From UTCHB3 sp964531325 (GTDB lineage Bacteria; Bacteroidota; Ignavibacteria; Ignavibacteriales; Ignavibacteriaceae), in NCBI GenBank assembly GCA_964531325.1, contig CAZHCW010000003.1:171116-235115 (forward strand): DNA of 64,000 bases, read 5' to 3'. The position numbers and the translations under genes were made by a program. Under the pieces are notes generated by a model, which worked only from the letters and a program-made list of their open reading frames with translations, did no database searches and was not told the DNA's origin. Shown here in pieces: positions 17,872-26,252 of the stretch. Each line of letters opens with the position of its first letter. Position 1 is the first letter of the stretch.

Positions 17872-19008
17872 CTATAAATATTTAATAATTTGTTGGGCGA
17901 CTGCCTGAATCAGAGGCATAACTACGGAATTACCAAACTGTTTGTAGGCTTGATTATCTGAAACCGGAATTAAAAATTCATCTGGAAATCCTTGCAATCT
18001 GGCACATTCTCTTGGAGTCAGCCTTCGAGGATTACTGCCGGGTTGAGGGATTAATATCTCTGACCCATCCTTATAATACCTTGCACTAAGTGTCCTTGAT
18101 ATTCCATTCAAATCAGCGATACCAAAACCGAAACCGTTGCCTTTTAATTTATGTTTGTCGGCATACTCCTGGAGATAATTCCAAAGTTTGTCAGACAAAG
18201 TATACTTTGGGTCCGGCTCATTGTCAAGTATTTCCCCCAACTTCTTATTTGCTACGGGTAAAAGAGGAAATTCAAAGCTATTTACCTCCTGATAATAATC
18301 TTTGTTAAACCCCACTATCATGATCCTCTCTCTATGCTGAGGGACAAAGTGTTTTCCATCCAGAACTCTGTAAAACACCGAATAATTAAGTTCAGAAAGA
18401 GTGTTTAAGATAACCTGGAATGTTCTCTTTTTATCATGACTTACTAGATTTTTTACATTTTCCAATAGAAATGCTTTTGGTCTTTTGGCTTGTAAAATTC
18501 TGGCGATGTCGAAAAACAATGTGCCTTGCGTTTCATCAAGAAAACCATGACTTCTTCCGAGACTGTTCTTTTTTGAAACACCGGCAATCGAAAAAGGCTG
18601 GCACGGAAAACCGGCTGTTAGAATATCATGTCCAGGGATGGAATCCTCAGGAATTTTTGTAATATCACCGTATGGTATTTCACCAAAGTTTTCCTTATAA
18701 GTTAATTGTGAAAACCGGTCCCACTCTGAACTGAAAACACATTCACCACCAATATTTTGAAATGCCAATCGGATCCCACCAATGCCGGCAAACAAATCAA
18801 TAAATTTGAATTTTGGACTTAAAGGAGCAGGGAATGGTACCTTTTGTATGTCATCAAACAATTGTTCATAAACCTGAAATGGCTCACTAACACTATCACG
18901 ATCATTTATTGCTTCAACTTTATTCTTATTCATAACCATTTCTTGGGGTACTGGAACTTTTATAGCTCGCATAATTTTGCTTCGTTGTCCTTTTAAATGT
19001 TCATCCAT
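17872..19008 (-). CDS. DNA (cytosine-5)-methyltransferase, Dcm/M.EcoRII type
   Basis: All m5C-methylase motifs are present in order: motif I FIDLFAGIGGIRLAF (about 68), motif IV GFPCQPFSIAG with the catalytic Cys (about 133), motif VI LLENV, motif VIII QHRERIMIVGF, then target recognition, IX (RRLTPRECARLQGFP) and X (QFGNSVVMPLI). It should methylate CCWGG using SAM. The 378-residue length is shorter than Dcm because the N-terminal region is reduced. The first 20 or so residues include GQRSKIMRAIK, which resembles the start of Vsr-type proteins rather than methylases; the true start could be a later ATG (MRAIK or MNKNK). It lies upstream of the endonuclease and downstream of a small XRE gene. 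Confidence 0.95.
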   Translation of the reverse strand: MDEHLKGQRSKIMRAIKVPVPQEMVMNKNKVEAINDRDSVSEPFQVYEQLFDDIQKVPFPAPLSPKFKFIDLFAGIGGIRLAFQNIGGECVFSSEWDRFSQLTYKENFGEIPYGDITKIPEDSIPGHDILTAGFPCQPFSIAGVSKKNSLGRSHGFLDETQGTLFFDIARILQAKRPKAFLLENVKNLVSHDKKRTFQVILNTLSELNYSVFYRVLDGKHFVPQHRERIMIVGFNKDYYQEVNSFEFPLLPVANKKLGEILDNEPDPKYTLSDKLWNYLQEYADKHKLKGNGFGFGIADLNGISRTLSARYYKDGSEILIPQPGSNPRRLTPRECARLQGFPDEFLIPVSDNQAYKQFGNSVVMPLIQAVAQQIIKYL

Positions 19009-19020
19009 TTTTCACTCATC

Positions 19021-19055
19021 TGCAGAGATCACGGGTTCGAATCCCGTACGCGCTA
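19021..19055 (+). pseudogene. tRNA 3'-end remnant (T-arm plus acceptor strand)
   Basis: A perfect T-arm (ACGGG, TTCGAAT, CCCGT; 19031-19047) is followed by a 7-base acceptor 3' strand (ACGCGCT) and an A. The matching 5' acceptor (AGCGCGT) and D-arm are absent upstream, where the methylase start lies. It is therefore a 3' fragment, the part normally duplicated at integration sites in tRNA genes. The isoacceptor cannot be named. Confidence 0.7.
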
Positions 19056-19092
19056 CTATTCAACCATTTTAATCTTGTCGATAGATCGGATT

Positions 19093-19320
19093 TCATTTTT
19101 CTCGTTCGGTTAAAAGTTCGTCAAATCCAATTCCCAGACTGTTGGAAATCTTCTCAAGAATAACGAGCGTAGAATTTCTTTCAGCCCGTTCGATCATCCC
19201 AATGTAATTTTTGTGGATTCCTGTTCTGAATGCGAGCTCTTCTTGTGATATTTTCATTTTTTTGCGAAAAAAGCGGACATTTTCTGCAAAAACATTTAAA
19301 ATTTTATGTTCCGATATCAT
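19093..19320 (-). CDS. Small XRE-family regulator, probable R-M controller protein
   Basis: The 75-residue protein is a single helix-turn-helix domain (KISQEELAFRTGIHKNYIGM, residues about 23-42, then IERAERNSTLVILEKISNSL). Its size and sequence match XRE-type C proteins that time expression of restriction-modification genes. It is encoded upstream of the methylase on the same strand. A palindrome sits about 30 bases before its ATG (separate entry), as expected for autoregulation. The start is ATG 19320. The alternative is an unrelated XRE regulator left beside the cassette, since a tRNA fragment lies between it and the methylase. Confidence 0.8.
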   Translation of the reverse strand: MISEHKILNVFAENVRFFRKKMKISQEELAFRTGIHKNYIGMIERAERNSTLVILEKISNSLGIGFDELLTEREK

Positions 19321-19336
19321 GTATGGGTTTTCCGTT

Positions 19337-19374
19337 AGTTAGTATTATCTATACTATAGTATACAAAGCTAACT
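19337..19374 (-). promoter_or_regulatory. Palindromic operator upstream of the XRE controller gene
   Basis: A perfect 14-base palindrome TATACTATAGTATA (19350-19363) is nested inside an inverted repeat with arms AGTTAG (19337-19342) and CTAACT (19369-19374). Its ACTATAGT core resembles C-boxes bound by R-M controller proteins. It lies in the promoter region of the XRE gene, so autoregulation is likely. Confidence 0.65.
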
Positions 19375-19473
19375 TTATGTGAGAATGTTTACCACCCACG
19401 GTAGTGGGGAATTTAGGGATAAAGGGAATTAGAGGAGTTTAAGTTTTTGGAGATTAGAGATTTTAAATGACTT

Positions 19474-20172
19474 CTACACCATCTCCCCAAGTCTCTCAAT
19501 ATCTTCTGGGTTAAAGAGGATTGCATATCCTTCGTCGAGGAGTTTTTTGTTGCCATCGGACATGGGGGATCGTTTGTCTTGGGGGTGGTTGAGGACAAGG
19601 AGTTTTCTGCCCTGAGATTGGGCGAATTTTGCGGTGTACATGGTTCCACTTTTGAGGTCGGATTCGATTACAATCGTTGTGATGGATGAACCGCTTTGCA
19701 GACGGTTGCGGTTTTTGAAATGAGCAGGGTGAAGTTTTGTTTTGGGAGGATATTCGGAGATAATACATCCGGCGGAAAGGATTATCTCAGCTGCGAGTCC
19801 TGAATTGGAAGCCGGATAGATTGTATGGAGTCCGTTTGCGAGGAATGCAACGGTTCTGCCGCGGCCGCTAAGACATCCCTGATGAGCCGCTGTGTCGCAC
19901 CCAAGAGCGAGTCCACTTACGATGGTAAATCCTGCTCTTGCCAATGCTTCTCCTGCGATAAAAGCCATTTCCATTCCAAATTCTGTAGGGGTTCGTGTGC
20001 CCACTATTGCAATGCAAGGCTGAATTGTCAGAGAAGAAATGTCGCCCATATACCAGAGCCTGGCAGGAGGATTATCAATCTCTGCAAGAAGTGGAGGAAA
20101 TTGTGCATCGGATATGGAAATAACTCCTGAGTTGTCCTCGCTGAGATCGGGGATGTATTCGTAGTCGGGCAT
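19474..20172 (-). CDS. Short DprA/Smf-like DNA-processing protein
   Basis: The 232-residue product is a DprA Rossmann domain: IAIVGTRTPTEFG (about 54), FTIVSGLALGCDTAAHQG (about 82), the nucleotide-binding HFKNRNRLQSGSS (about 150), and GTMYTAKFAQSQGR. DprA protects incoming single-stranded DNA and loads RecA during natural transformation. This version lacks both the N-terminal SAM-like domain and the C-terminal winged helix of full-length DprA (about 360 residues), and the usual GLS at the end of the ssDNA motif reads GSS. It may be a stand-alone Smf-fold protein of another role. No competence genes are adjacent. Confidence 0.8.
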   Translation of the reverse strand: MPDYEYIPDLSEDNSGVISISDAQFPPLLAEIDNPPARLWYMGDISSLTIQPCIAIVGTRTPTEFGMEMAFIAGEALARAGFTIVSGLALGCDTAAHQGCLSGRGRTVAFLANGLHTIYPASNSGLAAEIILSAGCIISEYPPKTKLHPAHFKNRNRLQSGSSITTIVIESDLKSGTMYTAKFAQSQGRKLLVLNHPQDKRSPMSDGNKKLLDEGYAILFNPEDIERLGEMV

Positions 20173-20545
20173 CCGGTCCTGAAATTTGAAAAAAGTTACA
20201 TGTTAAAATAATAAAATGCAATTGTTAAGGATGAGGGGACGCAGATACACGCAGATTAAACGGATTTCCGCAGAGGAGTTTTTTAATAGAACGCGGATTA
20301 GGCGGATTTTCGCGGATGGTAAGGGAGGATTTCTAAACTTAATCCTCCCCTCTCATTTTAGGAGAGGGGTCGGGGGTGAGGTCCTGTATGCAATTCCTCC
20401 TCTGTGTGCTCTGTGTGCTCGGTGGTTTTAACTTATCCTTTGAGGTTAAATCTACCCTCACTCCCTCACCCGATTTTCCCATCAACTTATTGTGATTTAT
20501 AAGTAAATTTAAAGTCGCAGTTTTATTTATTTAGCACAGATTGAT
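20173..20545. repeat. Intergenic block of dispersed repeats upstream of uvrA
   Basis: Several repeat types are packed here: GACGCAGATACACGCAGA at about 20239-20256, GAACGCGGAT followed by GGCGGATTTTCGCGGAT at 20289-20317, a hairpin with arms CCTCCCCTCTC and GGAGAGGGG at 20344-20369, and CTCTGTGTGCTCTGTGTGCT at 20400-20419. Related copies occur at 25130, 30231 and 52803. I see no coding frame. Confidence 0.7.
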
Positions 20546-23422
20546 ATGAAGAAGCATGTAGAGAAAGTCAGGAATATTGTTGTAAAAGGTGCACGGGAAC
20601 ACAATCTGAAAAACATCGATCTCGAGATTCCGGCAGGGAAACTTGTGGTGTTCACAGGTGTTAGCGGATCGGGAAAATCTTCCCTTGTATTTGATACAAT
20701 TTATGCCGAAGGGCAACGCCGATATGTGGAATCACTTTCGTCGTATGCCCGTCAATTCCTTGAACGAATCAACAAACCCGATGTGGATTTGATAACGGGC
20801 ATTAGTCCCGCCGTATCGATCGAACAAAAAACCATATCGAAAAATACCCGTTCTACTGTGGGAACCACCACTGAAGTTTATGATTATCTTCGTCTTCTTT
20901 TTGCCAGAATAGGAAGAACCGAATGTTTTATTTGCGGTAAAGAAGTAAAAAAAGCCTCCACCGGAACTGTGTGCGATTTTCTCGAATCACAGGAAGAGAG
21001 AGGTAAATGGTATCTGGGCTTTCCGTTGCGTAACCATGAAGGCAGAAGCATCGCAGAAGAGATTGACCTGATCAAAAAAAGGGGTTTTTTCAGAGTCTTT
21101 TTTAATGGCGAGATGCACGAATTAGGCGATGAACCCCGATTACCCAAGGAGAAAAAAGATATTACCATTATTGCCGAGCGGTTTAAGATCAAAAAAGGGG
21201 AGATGCGGGAGAGACTGTCTGACTCACTCGAGATGTGTTTTAAAGAGGGTGAACAAAGAATTAGAGTAATTGAACAGCTTGATATGTCGAAGACACCGAT
21301 TGTGGTTGAGAGTAAAAAATCAAAATCCATCACTTCTGACATTCCATCCACAAACACATTTGATTTTAATCAGTTTTATGAGTGTTGTGGAGTCCGTTAT
21401 GAAGAACCCGAGCCACGGTTTTTCTCGTTCAACAACCCTTTTGGAGCATGTCCTGTTTGTCAGGGATTCTCCAAAATGTATGGCATTGATATGAGTCTGG
21501 TGGTTCCAAACGATAATTTGTCTATCGTAAATGGAGCAATTGCAGCGTGGAAAAGCCCAAAATTCAGTCATTACACAAGAGAATTGATAGCGTCTGCCAA
21601 AAAAACCGGAATACCGGTTAATGAACCATTTCGGTATCTCAGCGAAGATCATGTTAACATGATAATTAATGAGACAAAGGAATTCACGGGTCTTCAAAAG
21701 TTTTTTGATTCTCTCGAAGAAGAAAATTATAAGATGCAAACGAGGATATTTCTTGCCCGCTATCGGGGATATACAAGCTGCACAGCCTGTAAAGGGACGA
21801 GACTTAGGAGGGAGGCGTTACAAGTGAAAATTGCCGGAAGGTCGATCCACGATGTTGTGGTGATGCCGTTGGAAAAATCACTTGAGTTTTTTAGCAATGT
21901 TGAATTGACTGATTATGAAAATCAAATAGCAGATCGAATTCTCAAAGAGATCATCAAACGACTTACATTTTTGTTTGATGTGGGACTTGGATATTTGACG
22001 ATGGACAGGATAAGTTCCACTCTTTCGGGAGGTGAAGCACAACGAATTAATCTTGCAACAGCATTGGGCTCAGCGTTGGTGGGGACACTGTATGTTCTTG
22101 ATGAACCATCAATTGGACTGCATCCCCGGGACAATTCGAGACTGATAAAGATTCTGAAAAACCTGAGGGACATCGGCAATTCAGTGTTGGTTGTTGAACA
22201 CGATCCTGAAATGATGGCAAGTGCTGATATTATTGTAGATATGGGTCCCAAAGCCGGGCATCAGGGGGGTGAAATAACTGCACAGGGGACATTCAAAGAG
22301 ATTATGGAGAATCCAAAATCGTTGACGGGGGCATATCTCTCAGGTGCAAAGAGTATTCCAATTCCCGCAGTACGAAATACTGAGAAAACCCGTTCCATTG
22401 TTATTAAGGGAGCAAGAGAAAACAACTTAAAGAATATTGATGTAGAGATTCCACTCAACAAATTTGTAGTTGTAACAGGTGTAAGCGGTTCGGGGAAAAG
22501 CACACTCGTACACAATGTTATTTACGGAAATATTGCAAAAAATCTTGGTGGAGCCGTCTCGAACCCCGGAAAGTGTAATTCGATTACGGGTGAAGTATAT
22601 TTGGATTCGATCGAGATCGTTGATCAGTCACCAATCGGTAAATCACCCCGTTCAAATCCTGCAAGTTATGTAAAGGCATTTGAACATATCAGAGAAGCAT
22701 TTTCAGGAACACATCAGGCAAAACAAAAAGGATTCTCCCCCGGGTACTTTTCATTTAATATCCCCGGCGGGAGGTGTGAATCGTGTCAGGGTGAGGGGTA
22801 TATCAGGGTTGAAATGCAGTTCCTGGCTGATATTTTCCTTGAATGTGAAGAATGTAAAGGCACCCGTTATAAAAAAGAAGTGCGGGATATTACCCTGAGG
22901 GGTAAAAATCTTGTGGAAGTTCTTAACATGACGGTGGAAGAGGCGGTTCAACATTTTGACGGCTACCCAAAAATTACAAAGATTTTACAGGTGCTTTCTG
23001 ATGTTGGATTGGACTATATGAAACTTGGTCAACCGGGAAATACTCTTTCAGGTGGTGAAGCGCAAAGAATAAAACTTGCTCTTCATCTCGCACAAAGAAA
23101 AGAACATAAAAAAACACTTTTCATCTTTGATGAACCGACAACGGGACTTCATTTCGATGATATCTCAAAACTGCTAAAATGTTTTGATATTCTTATTGAT
23201 AATGGCAATTCGGTGCTTCTTATTGAACACAATCTTGATGTAATTAAATGTGCCGATCATGTTATCGATCTTGGTCCCGAAGCAGGCGAAAAAGGGGGCT
23301 ACATTGTGTGTACCGGAACACCCGAGGAGATAGTCGAAAATCCGGATTCATGGACAGGGAAATATCTAAAACCTTTTTTCTCAGATGTCGGTTGGGAAAT
23401 AGTTACAGGATTAAAACCTTAA
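20546..23422 (+). CDS. uvrA: Excinuclease ABC subunit A
   Basis: The 958-residue protein is a full-length UvrA. It has two ABC ATPase halves, with Walker A at GVSGSGKSSLVFDT (about 38) and GVSGSGKSTLVHNV (about 646), ABC signatures LSGGEAQRINLA and LSGGEAQRIKLA, and Walker B LYVLDEPSIGLHP and LFIFDEPTTGLHF. CxxC zinc modules include GRCESCQGEG paired with CEECKGTRY in the second half. UvrA finds bulky DNA lesions and hands them to UvrB. The start is ATG 20546; the gene is single, following a repeat-rich gap and convergent with a HAD hydrolase gene. Confidence 0.97.
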   Translation: MKKHVEKVRNIVVKGAREHNLKNIDLEIPAGKLVVFTGVSGSGKSSLVFDTIYAEGQRRYVESLSSYARQFLERINKPDVDLITGISPAVSIEQKTISKNTRSTVGTTTEVYDYLRLLFARIGRTECFICGKEVKKASTGTVCDFLESQEERGKWYLGFPLRNHEGRSIAEEIDLIKKRGFFRVFFNGEMHELGDEPRLPKEKKDITIIAERFKIKKGEMRERLSDSLEMCFKEGEQRIRVIEQLDMSKTPIVVESKKSKSITSDIPSTNTFDFNQFYECCGVRYEEPEPRFFSFNNPFGACPVCQGFSKMYGIDMSLVVPNDNLSIVNGAIAAWKSPKFSHYTRELIASAKKTGIPVNEPFRYLSEDHVNMIINETKEFTGLQKFFDSLEEENYKMQTRIFLARYRGYTSCTACKGTRLRREALQVKIAGRSIHDVVVMPLEKSLEFFSNVELTDYENQIADRILKEIIKRLTFLFDVGLGYLTMDRISSTLSGGEAQRINLATALGSALVGTLYVLDEPSIGLHPRDNSRLIKILKNLRDIGNSVLVVEHDPEMMASADIIVDMGPKAGHQGGEITAQGTFKEIMENPKSLTGAYLSGAKSIPIPAVRNTEKTRSIVIKGARENNLKNIDVEIPLNKFVVVTGVSGSGKSTLVHNVIYGNIAKNLGGAVSNPGKCNSITGEVYLDSIEIVDQSPIGKSPRSNPASYVKAFEHIREAFSGTHQAKQKGFSPGYFSFNIPGGRCESCQGEGYIRVEMQFLADIFLECEECKGTRYKKEVRDITLRGKNLVEVLNMTVEEAVQHFDGYPKITKILQVLSDVGLDYMKLGQPGNTLSGGEAQRIKLALHLAQRKEHKKTLFIFDEPTTGLHFDDISKLLKCFDILIDNGNSVLLIEHNLDVIKCADHVIDLGPEAGEKGGYIVCTGTPEEIVENPDSWTGKYLKPFFSDVGWEIVTGLKP

Positions 23423-23475
23423 TCGAGTCCTTAGTGTCTCATCGTGAACATCATTTTTAATCGTGATCATCGTGT

Positions 23476-24093
23476 TCAAAGAAGGAAACCCATGGATCGT
23501 AGTTCTTTAAGGAGTTGGTCGTAGTTAAAAAATTGAATTGCTTTCCAACCGCAGTTTCTGGCTCCTTCGGCATAGTCAAAAATGTCGTCGATAAAGAGGT
23601 GCTCTTCCGGTTTTAATCCTGAATATTTTTCGACTGCCCGGTAAATCTCAGGAGCAGGTTTTACATGACCCACTTCATCAGAATAAAAGAGTTTTTCGAA
23701 ATGGCGAAAGAATTTAAAATTCTCATATCCATATTTCCTGTGGACGGGATTTGTATTCGAAAGAAGAAATAATCTGTAGTTTTGTTTTAACTTGCCCAAC
23801 AGTTCCGCAACATCATAGTTAATCGAAAAAATCTCTGAAAAGATATAACAGAATTCATCGATACTCAGTAAATCCTCAACATCTCCGGCCTTCATCAACA
23901 TTGGAATAAACTCTTCTGTTGTAAGTTTACCCGCCTCAAAAGCTCTAAAAAAGTGATAATTTTCCCGCACAAACTCTATCACCTTTTCACCCGAACCGGA
24001 CTTTAATAAATTTAGTCTGTTTAGGGCAAAATCGTAATTAAAGGGGATGAGAACCATACCAAGATCGAAGACAACAGCTTTTATTTCGTTCAT
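23476..24093 (-). CDS. HAD-superfamily hydrolase
   Basis: The 205-residue protein (from ATG 24093, preferred to a TTG eight codons upstream) has HAD motif I AVVFDLGMVLIPF with nucleophile D10, a helical cap domain, motif II LFLLSNTNP, the conserved lysine in GHVKPAPEIY, and motif IV LFIDDIFDYAEGA. The residue two positions after the nucleophile is Gly instead of Asp, as in the YihX/epoxide-hydrolase-like subgroup of sugar phosphatases. The substrate is probably a small phosphorylated metabolite but cannot be fixed from sequence. The gene is convergent with uvrA and divergent from the DUF4922 gene. Confidence 0.85.
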   Translation of the reverse strand: MNEIKAVVFDLGMVLIPFNYDFALNRLNLLKSGSGEKVIEFVRENYHFFRAFEAGKLTTEEFIPMLMKAGDVEDLLSIDEFCYIFSEIFSINYDVAELLGKLKQNYRLFLLSNTNPVHRKYGYENFKFFRHFEKLFYSDEVGHVKPAPEIYRAVEKYSGLKPEEHLFIDDIFDYAEGARNCGWKAIQFFNYDQLLKELRSMGFLL

Positions 24094-24189
24094 TTTATTC
24101 AATTCAAAGATTTTCAAAGTGCAAAGATATCTATAAATTTGGGTAAATTTACAGGTTGTAATTGAAAAATATCCACTATCAGACAGAAT

Positions 24190-25122
24190 ATGAAAAAATA
24201 CTCAACTCTCGCTAAAGAACTCCTCAACAGACAAATTAAAAACTGGGACTGGTGTATAAACGGTTACGGAAGTCTCAAAACAGTGATCACACACGAATTT
24301 AAATACAACGGTTTTTCACTGAAAGTTCAGTTTAATCCGGGAAGAATGATCTCCACCTCGGCAAAAGTTGATCCAAAAAGTATTAAAGAGAGGAAATGTT
24401 TTCTTTGTGAGGCGAGTCTTCCCGAGGCACAAGAAAGACTTGAGTATAAAAACGGTTACCGAATTTTGGTGAACCCCTTCCCTATTTTCCCTGAACATTT
24501 TACAATTCCTAAAATTGAACATCTCCCACAACAGATAACGGGAAATTTTGGCGAAATGTTAGAACTTGCCAAGGATCTGGATGGCGAATTTACGGTATTT
24601 TATAACGGTCCCAAGTGTGGTGCCTCCGCTCCGGATCATTTCCATTTTCAGGCAGGGACAAGGAAATTTATGACAGTCGAAAACGATTTTGATTCCCTAA
24701 AAAGGCGATATGCAGTAAATTCCCGCATAGTGGATGGGGTTGAAGTCACAATGGTTGACGATGGTATTAGAAAAATGGTGTTTTTGCAAGGGACCGATAA
24801 AATTGCAATTGAGAAGGAATTTTATTTAATTTTTAATCGTTACTCCGAACTTAAACGACTTGATGAAGAACCATTAATGAACATTCTTGCATGGACTGAG
24901 GGAGAAGAGTTTAGAGTTGTTGTCTTTATAAGGGAGAAACATCGCCCTGCCCGTTATTTTGCCGAAGGCACAGAGAGGATACTGTTATCTCCCGCATCTG
25001 TTGACATCGGAGGGGTTGGTGTAATCCCCGTTGAAGATGATTTTAACAGGATCACACAGGATATCTTAACTGAACTAATGACAGAAGTTTTTGTAAGTCG
25101 TGAGCTGCTGCTGAAGTTGTAA
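24190..25122 (+). CDS. DUF4922 / HIT-like nucleotidyltransferase family protein
   Basis: The 310-residue protein contains a HIT-superfamily signature at about 147-153 (APDHFHFQAG, giving H-x-H-x-Q as in GalT and ADP-glucose phosphorylase) and a CxxC pair (KCFLCEASLP, about 72), which suggests a zinc site like that of GalT-type enzymes. It resembles the DUF4922 family common in Bacteroidota. By analogy it would transfer a nucleotidyl group to or from a sugar phosphate, with the second His as nucleophile; the substrate is not known. It stands alone on the plus strand, 36 bases from a REP-like repeat after its stop. Confidence 0.75.
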   Translation: MKKYSTLAKELLNRQIKNWDWCINGYGSLKTVITHEFKYNGFSLKVQFNPGRMISTSAKVDPKSIKERKCFLCEASLPEAQERLEYKNGYRILVNPFPIFPEHFTIPKIEHLPQQITGNFGEMLELAKDLDGEFTVFYNGPKCGASAPDHFHFQAGTRKFMTVENDFDSLKRRYAVNSRIVDGVEVTMVDDGIRKMVFLQGTDKIAIEKEFYLIFNRYSELKRLDEEPLMNILAWTEGEEFRVVVFIREKHRPARYFAEGTERILLSPASVDIGGVGVIPVEDDFNRITQDILTELMTEVFVSRELLLKL

Positions 25123-25129
25123 GAAAATA

Positions 25130-25158
25130 GAACGCGGATGAGGCGGATTATCGCGGAT
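25130..25158. repeat. Dispersed GCGGAT repeat
   Basis: The copy begins GAACGCGGATGAGGCGGATT and continues TCGCGGAT. It is nearly identical to the unit at 20289-20317. Confidence 0.7.
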
Positions 25159-25202
25159 TATTAAATGTCTAATCCCCCAAAATAATACCTAATAATTAAT
25201 AC

Positions 25203-26162
25203 TTAATACCTATTCTTATACCATTCATAAGTAAGCTTTATTCCCTCCTCGAGGGAGGTTTTATGTTTCCAGCCGAGGTTATTGATACGGGATACATCCA
25301 TTATTTTACGGGGTGTACCGTCGGGTTTGGTGGTGTCGTATTCAATTTTCCCTTTAAATCCTGTGATTTGTGCAATTAAAGTTGCCAGTTCCGAGATCAT
25401 TAGGTCTTCACCTGTCCCAACATTCAAATGAGTTATTCCATTTTCATAAAGGTCTTTTGCATCGATGTTTTCAAGTGAAAATCTGATTGCATCGGCGAGA
25501 TCATCTACAAACATAAATTCTCTTTTTGGTGTGCCTGTTCCCCAAAGTAAGACGGAATCATTTCCCTCTTTCACTGCGGTGTCAAATTTTCTCATGAGGG
25601 CAGGAAGAACATGCGAGGTGTTGAGGTCAAAATTGTCGAAGTAACCATAAAGGTTGGTCGGCATCATTGAAAAGAAATTTGAGCCATATTGTTTGTAATA
25701 ACTTTCGCACAACTTAATGCCGGTAATTTTGGCGATAGCATAAGGTTCATTTGTATATTCGAGGTAACCTGAAAGGAGTGACTCCTCCTTTAATGGCTGA
25801 GGAGCGAGTTTCGGGTAAATGCATGAACTTCCAAGGAAAACCACTTTCGAAAGACCATTCTCATATGCAGCATGAATCAGGTTTGCTTCAATCATGAGGT
25901 TGTTGTAAAGAAATTCAGCTCTGTAGGTATTATTTGCGAGAATTCCACCAACTTTTGCAGCGGCGATTATCATCATGTCAGGTTTTTGTGTTGCCATAAA
26001 TGATTCAACACTCTCCTGTCGCATAAGATCAACATCAGATTTATCCGCAAGAAGAAGATTGGTATATCCGTTTGATTGAAGGCTCCGAGTGATCGCCGAA
26101 CCAACCATCCCCTTGTAACCTGCTATAAATACTTTTTTAGATTTGAAGGTCTCTGACAACAT
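25203..26162 (-). CDS. fcl: GDP-L-fucose synthase
   Basis: The 319-residue short-chain dehydrogenase has the N-terminal NADP site VFIAGYKGMVGSAI, the catalytic GSSCIYP (about 112) and the YAIAK Tyr-Lys pair (about 141). LADKSDVDLMRQESVESFM and PTNLYGYFDNFDLNTSHVLP are characteristic of Fcl/WcaG. It performs the epimerase-reductase step converting GDP-4-keto-6-deoxymannose to GDP-L-fucose for surface polysaccharides. Its usual partner, GDP-mannose dehydratase, is not next to it, and the gene appears monocistronic. Confidence 0.94.
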   Translation of the reverse strand: MLSETFKSKKVFIAGYKGMVGSAITRSLQSNGYTNLLLADKSDVDLMRQESVESFMATQKPDMMIIAAAKVGGILANNTYRAEFLYNNLMIEANLIHAAYENGLSKVVFLGSSCIYPKLAPQPLKEESLLSGYLEYTNEPYAIAKITGIKLCESYYKQYGSNFFSMMPTNLYGYFDNFDLNTSHVLPALMRKFDTAVKEGNDSVLLWGTGTPKREFMFVDDLADAIRFSLENIDAKDLYENGITHLNVGTGEDLMISELATLIAQITGFKGKIEYDTTKPDGTPRKIMDVSRINNLGWKHKTSLEEGIKLTYEWYKNRY

Positions 26163-26252
26163 TTACTCGAAATTTCCTTGTTTTTATGTACAAATATAAG
26201 GAATTATAGGGATTGATTGGTGAGGATAGCGATTCCGGGTTGTAATACGAGT

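Noticed and set aside
18981..19055. Intact tRNA gene ending at 19055
   Set aside because: Only the T-arm and acceptor 3' strand are present; no 5' acceptor or D-arm can be found in the preceding 45 bases.
20884..21357. Minus-strand frame of 157 codons inside uvrA
   Set aside because: The plus strand encodes conserved UvrA sequence here; the opposite frame has no family match.
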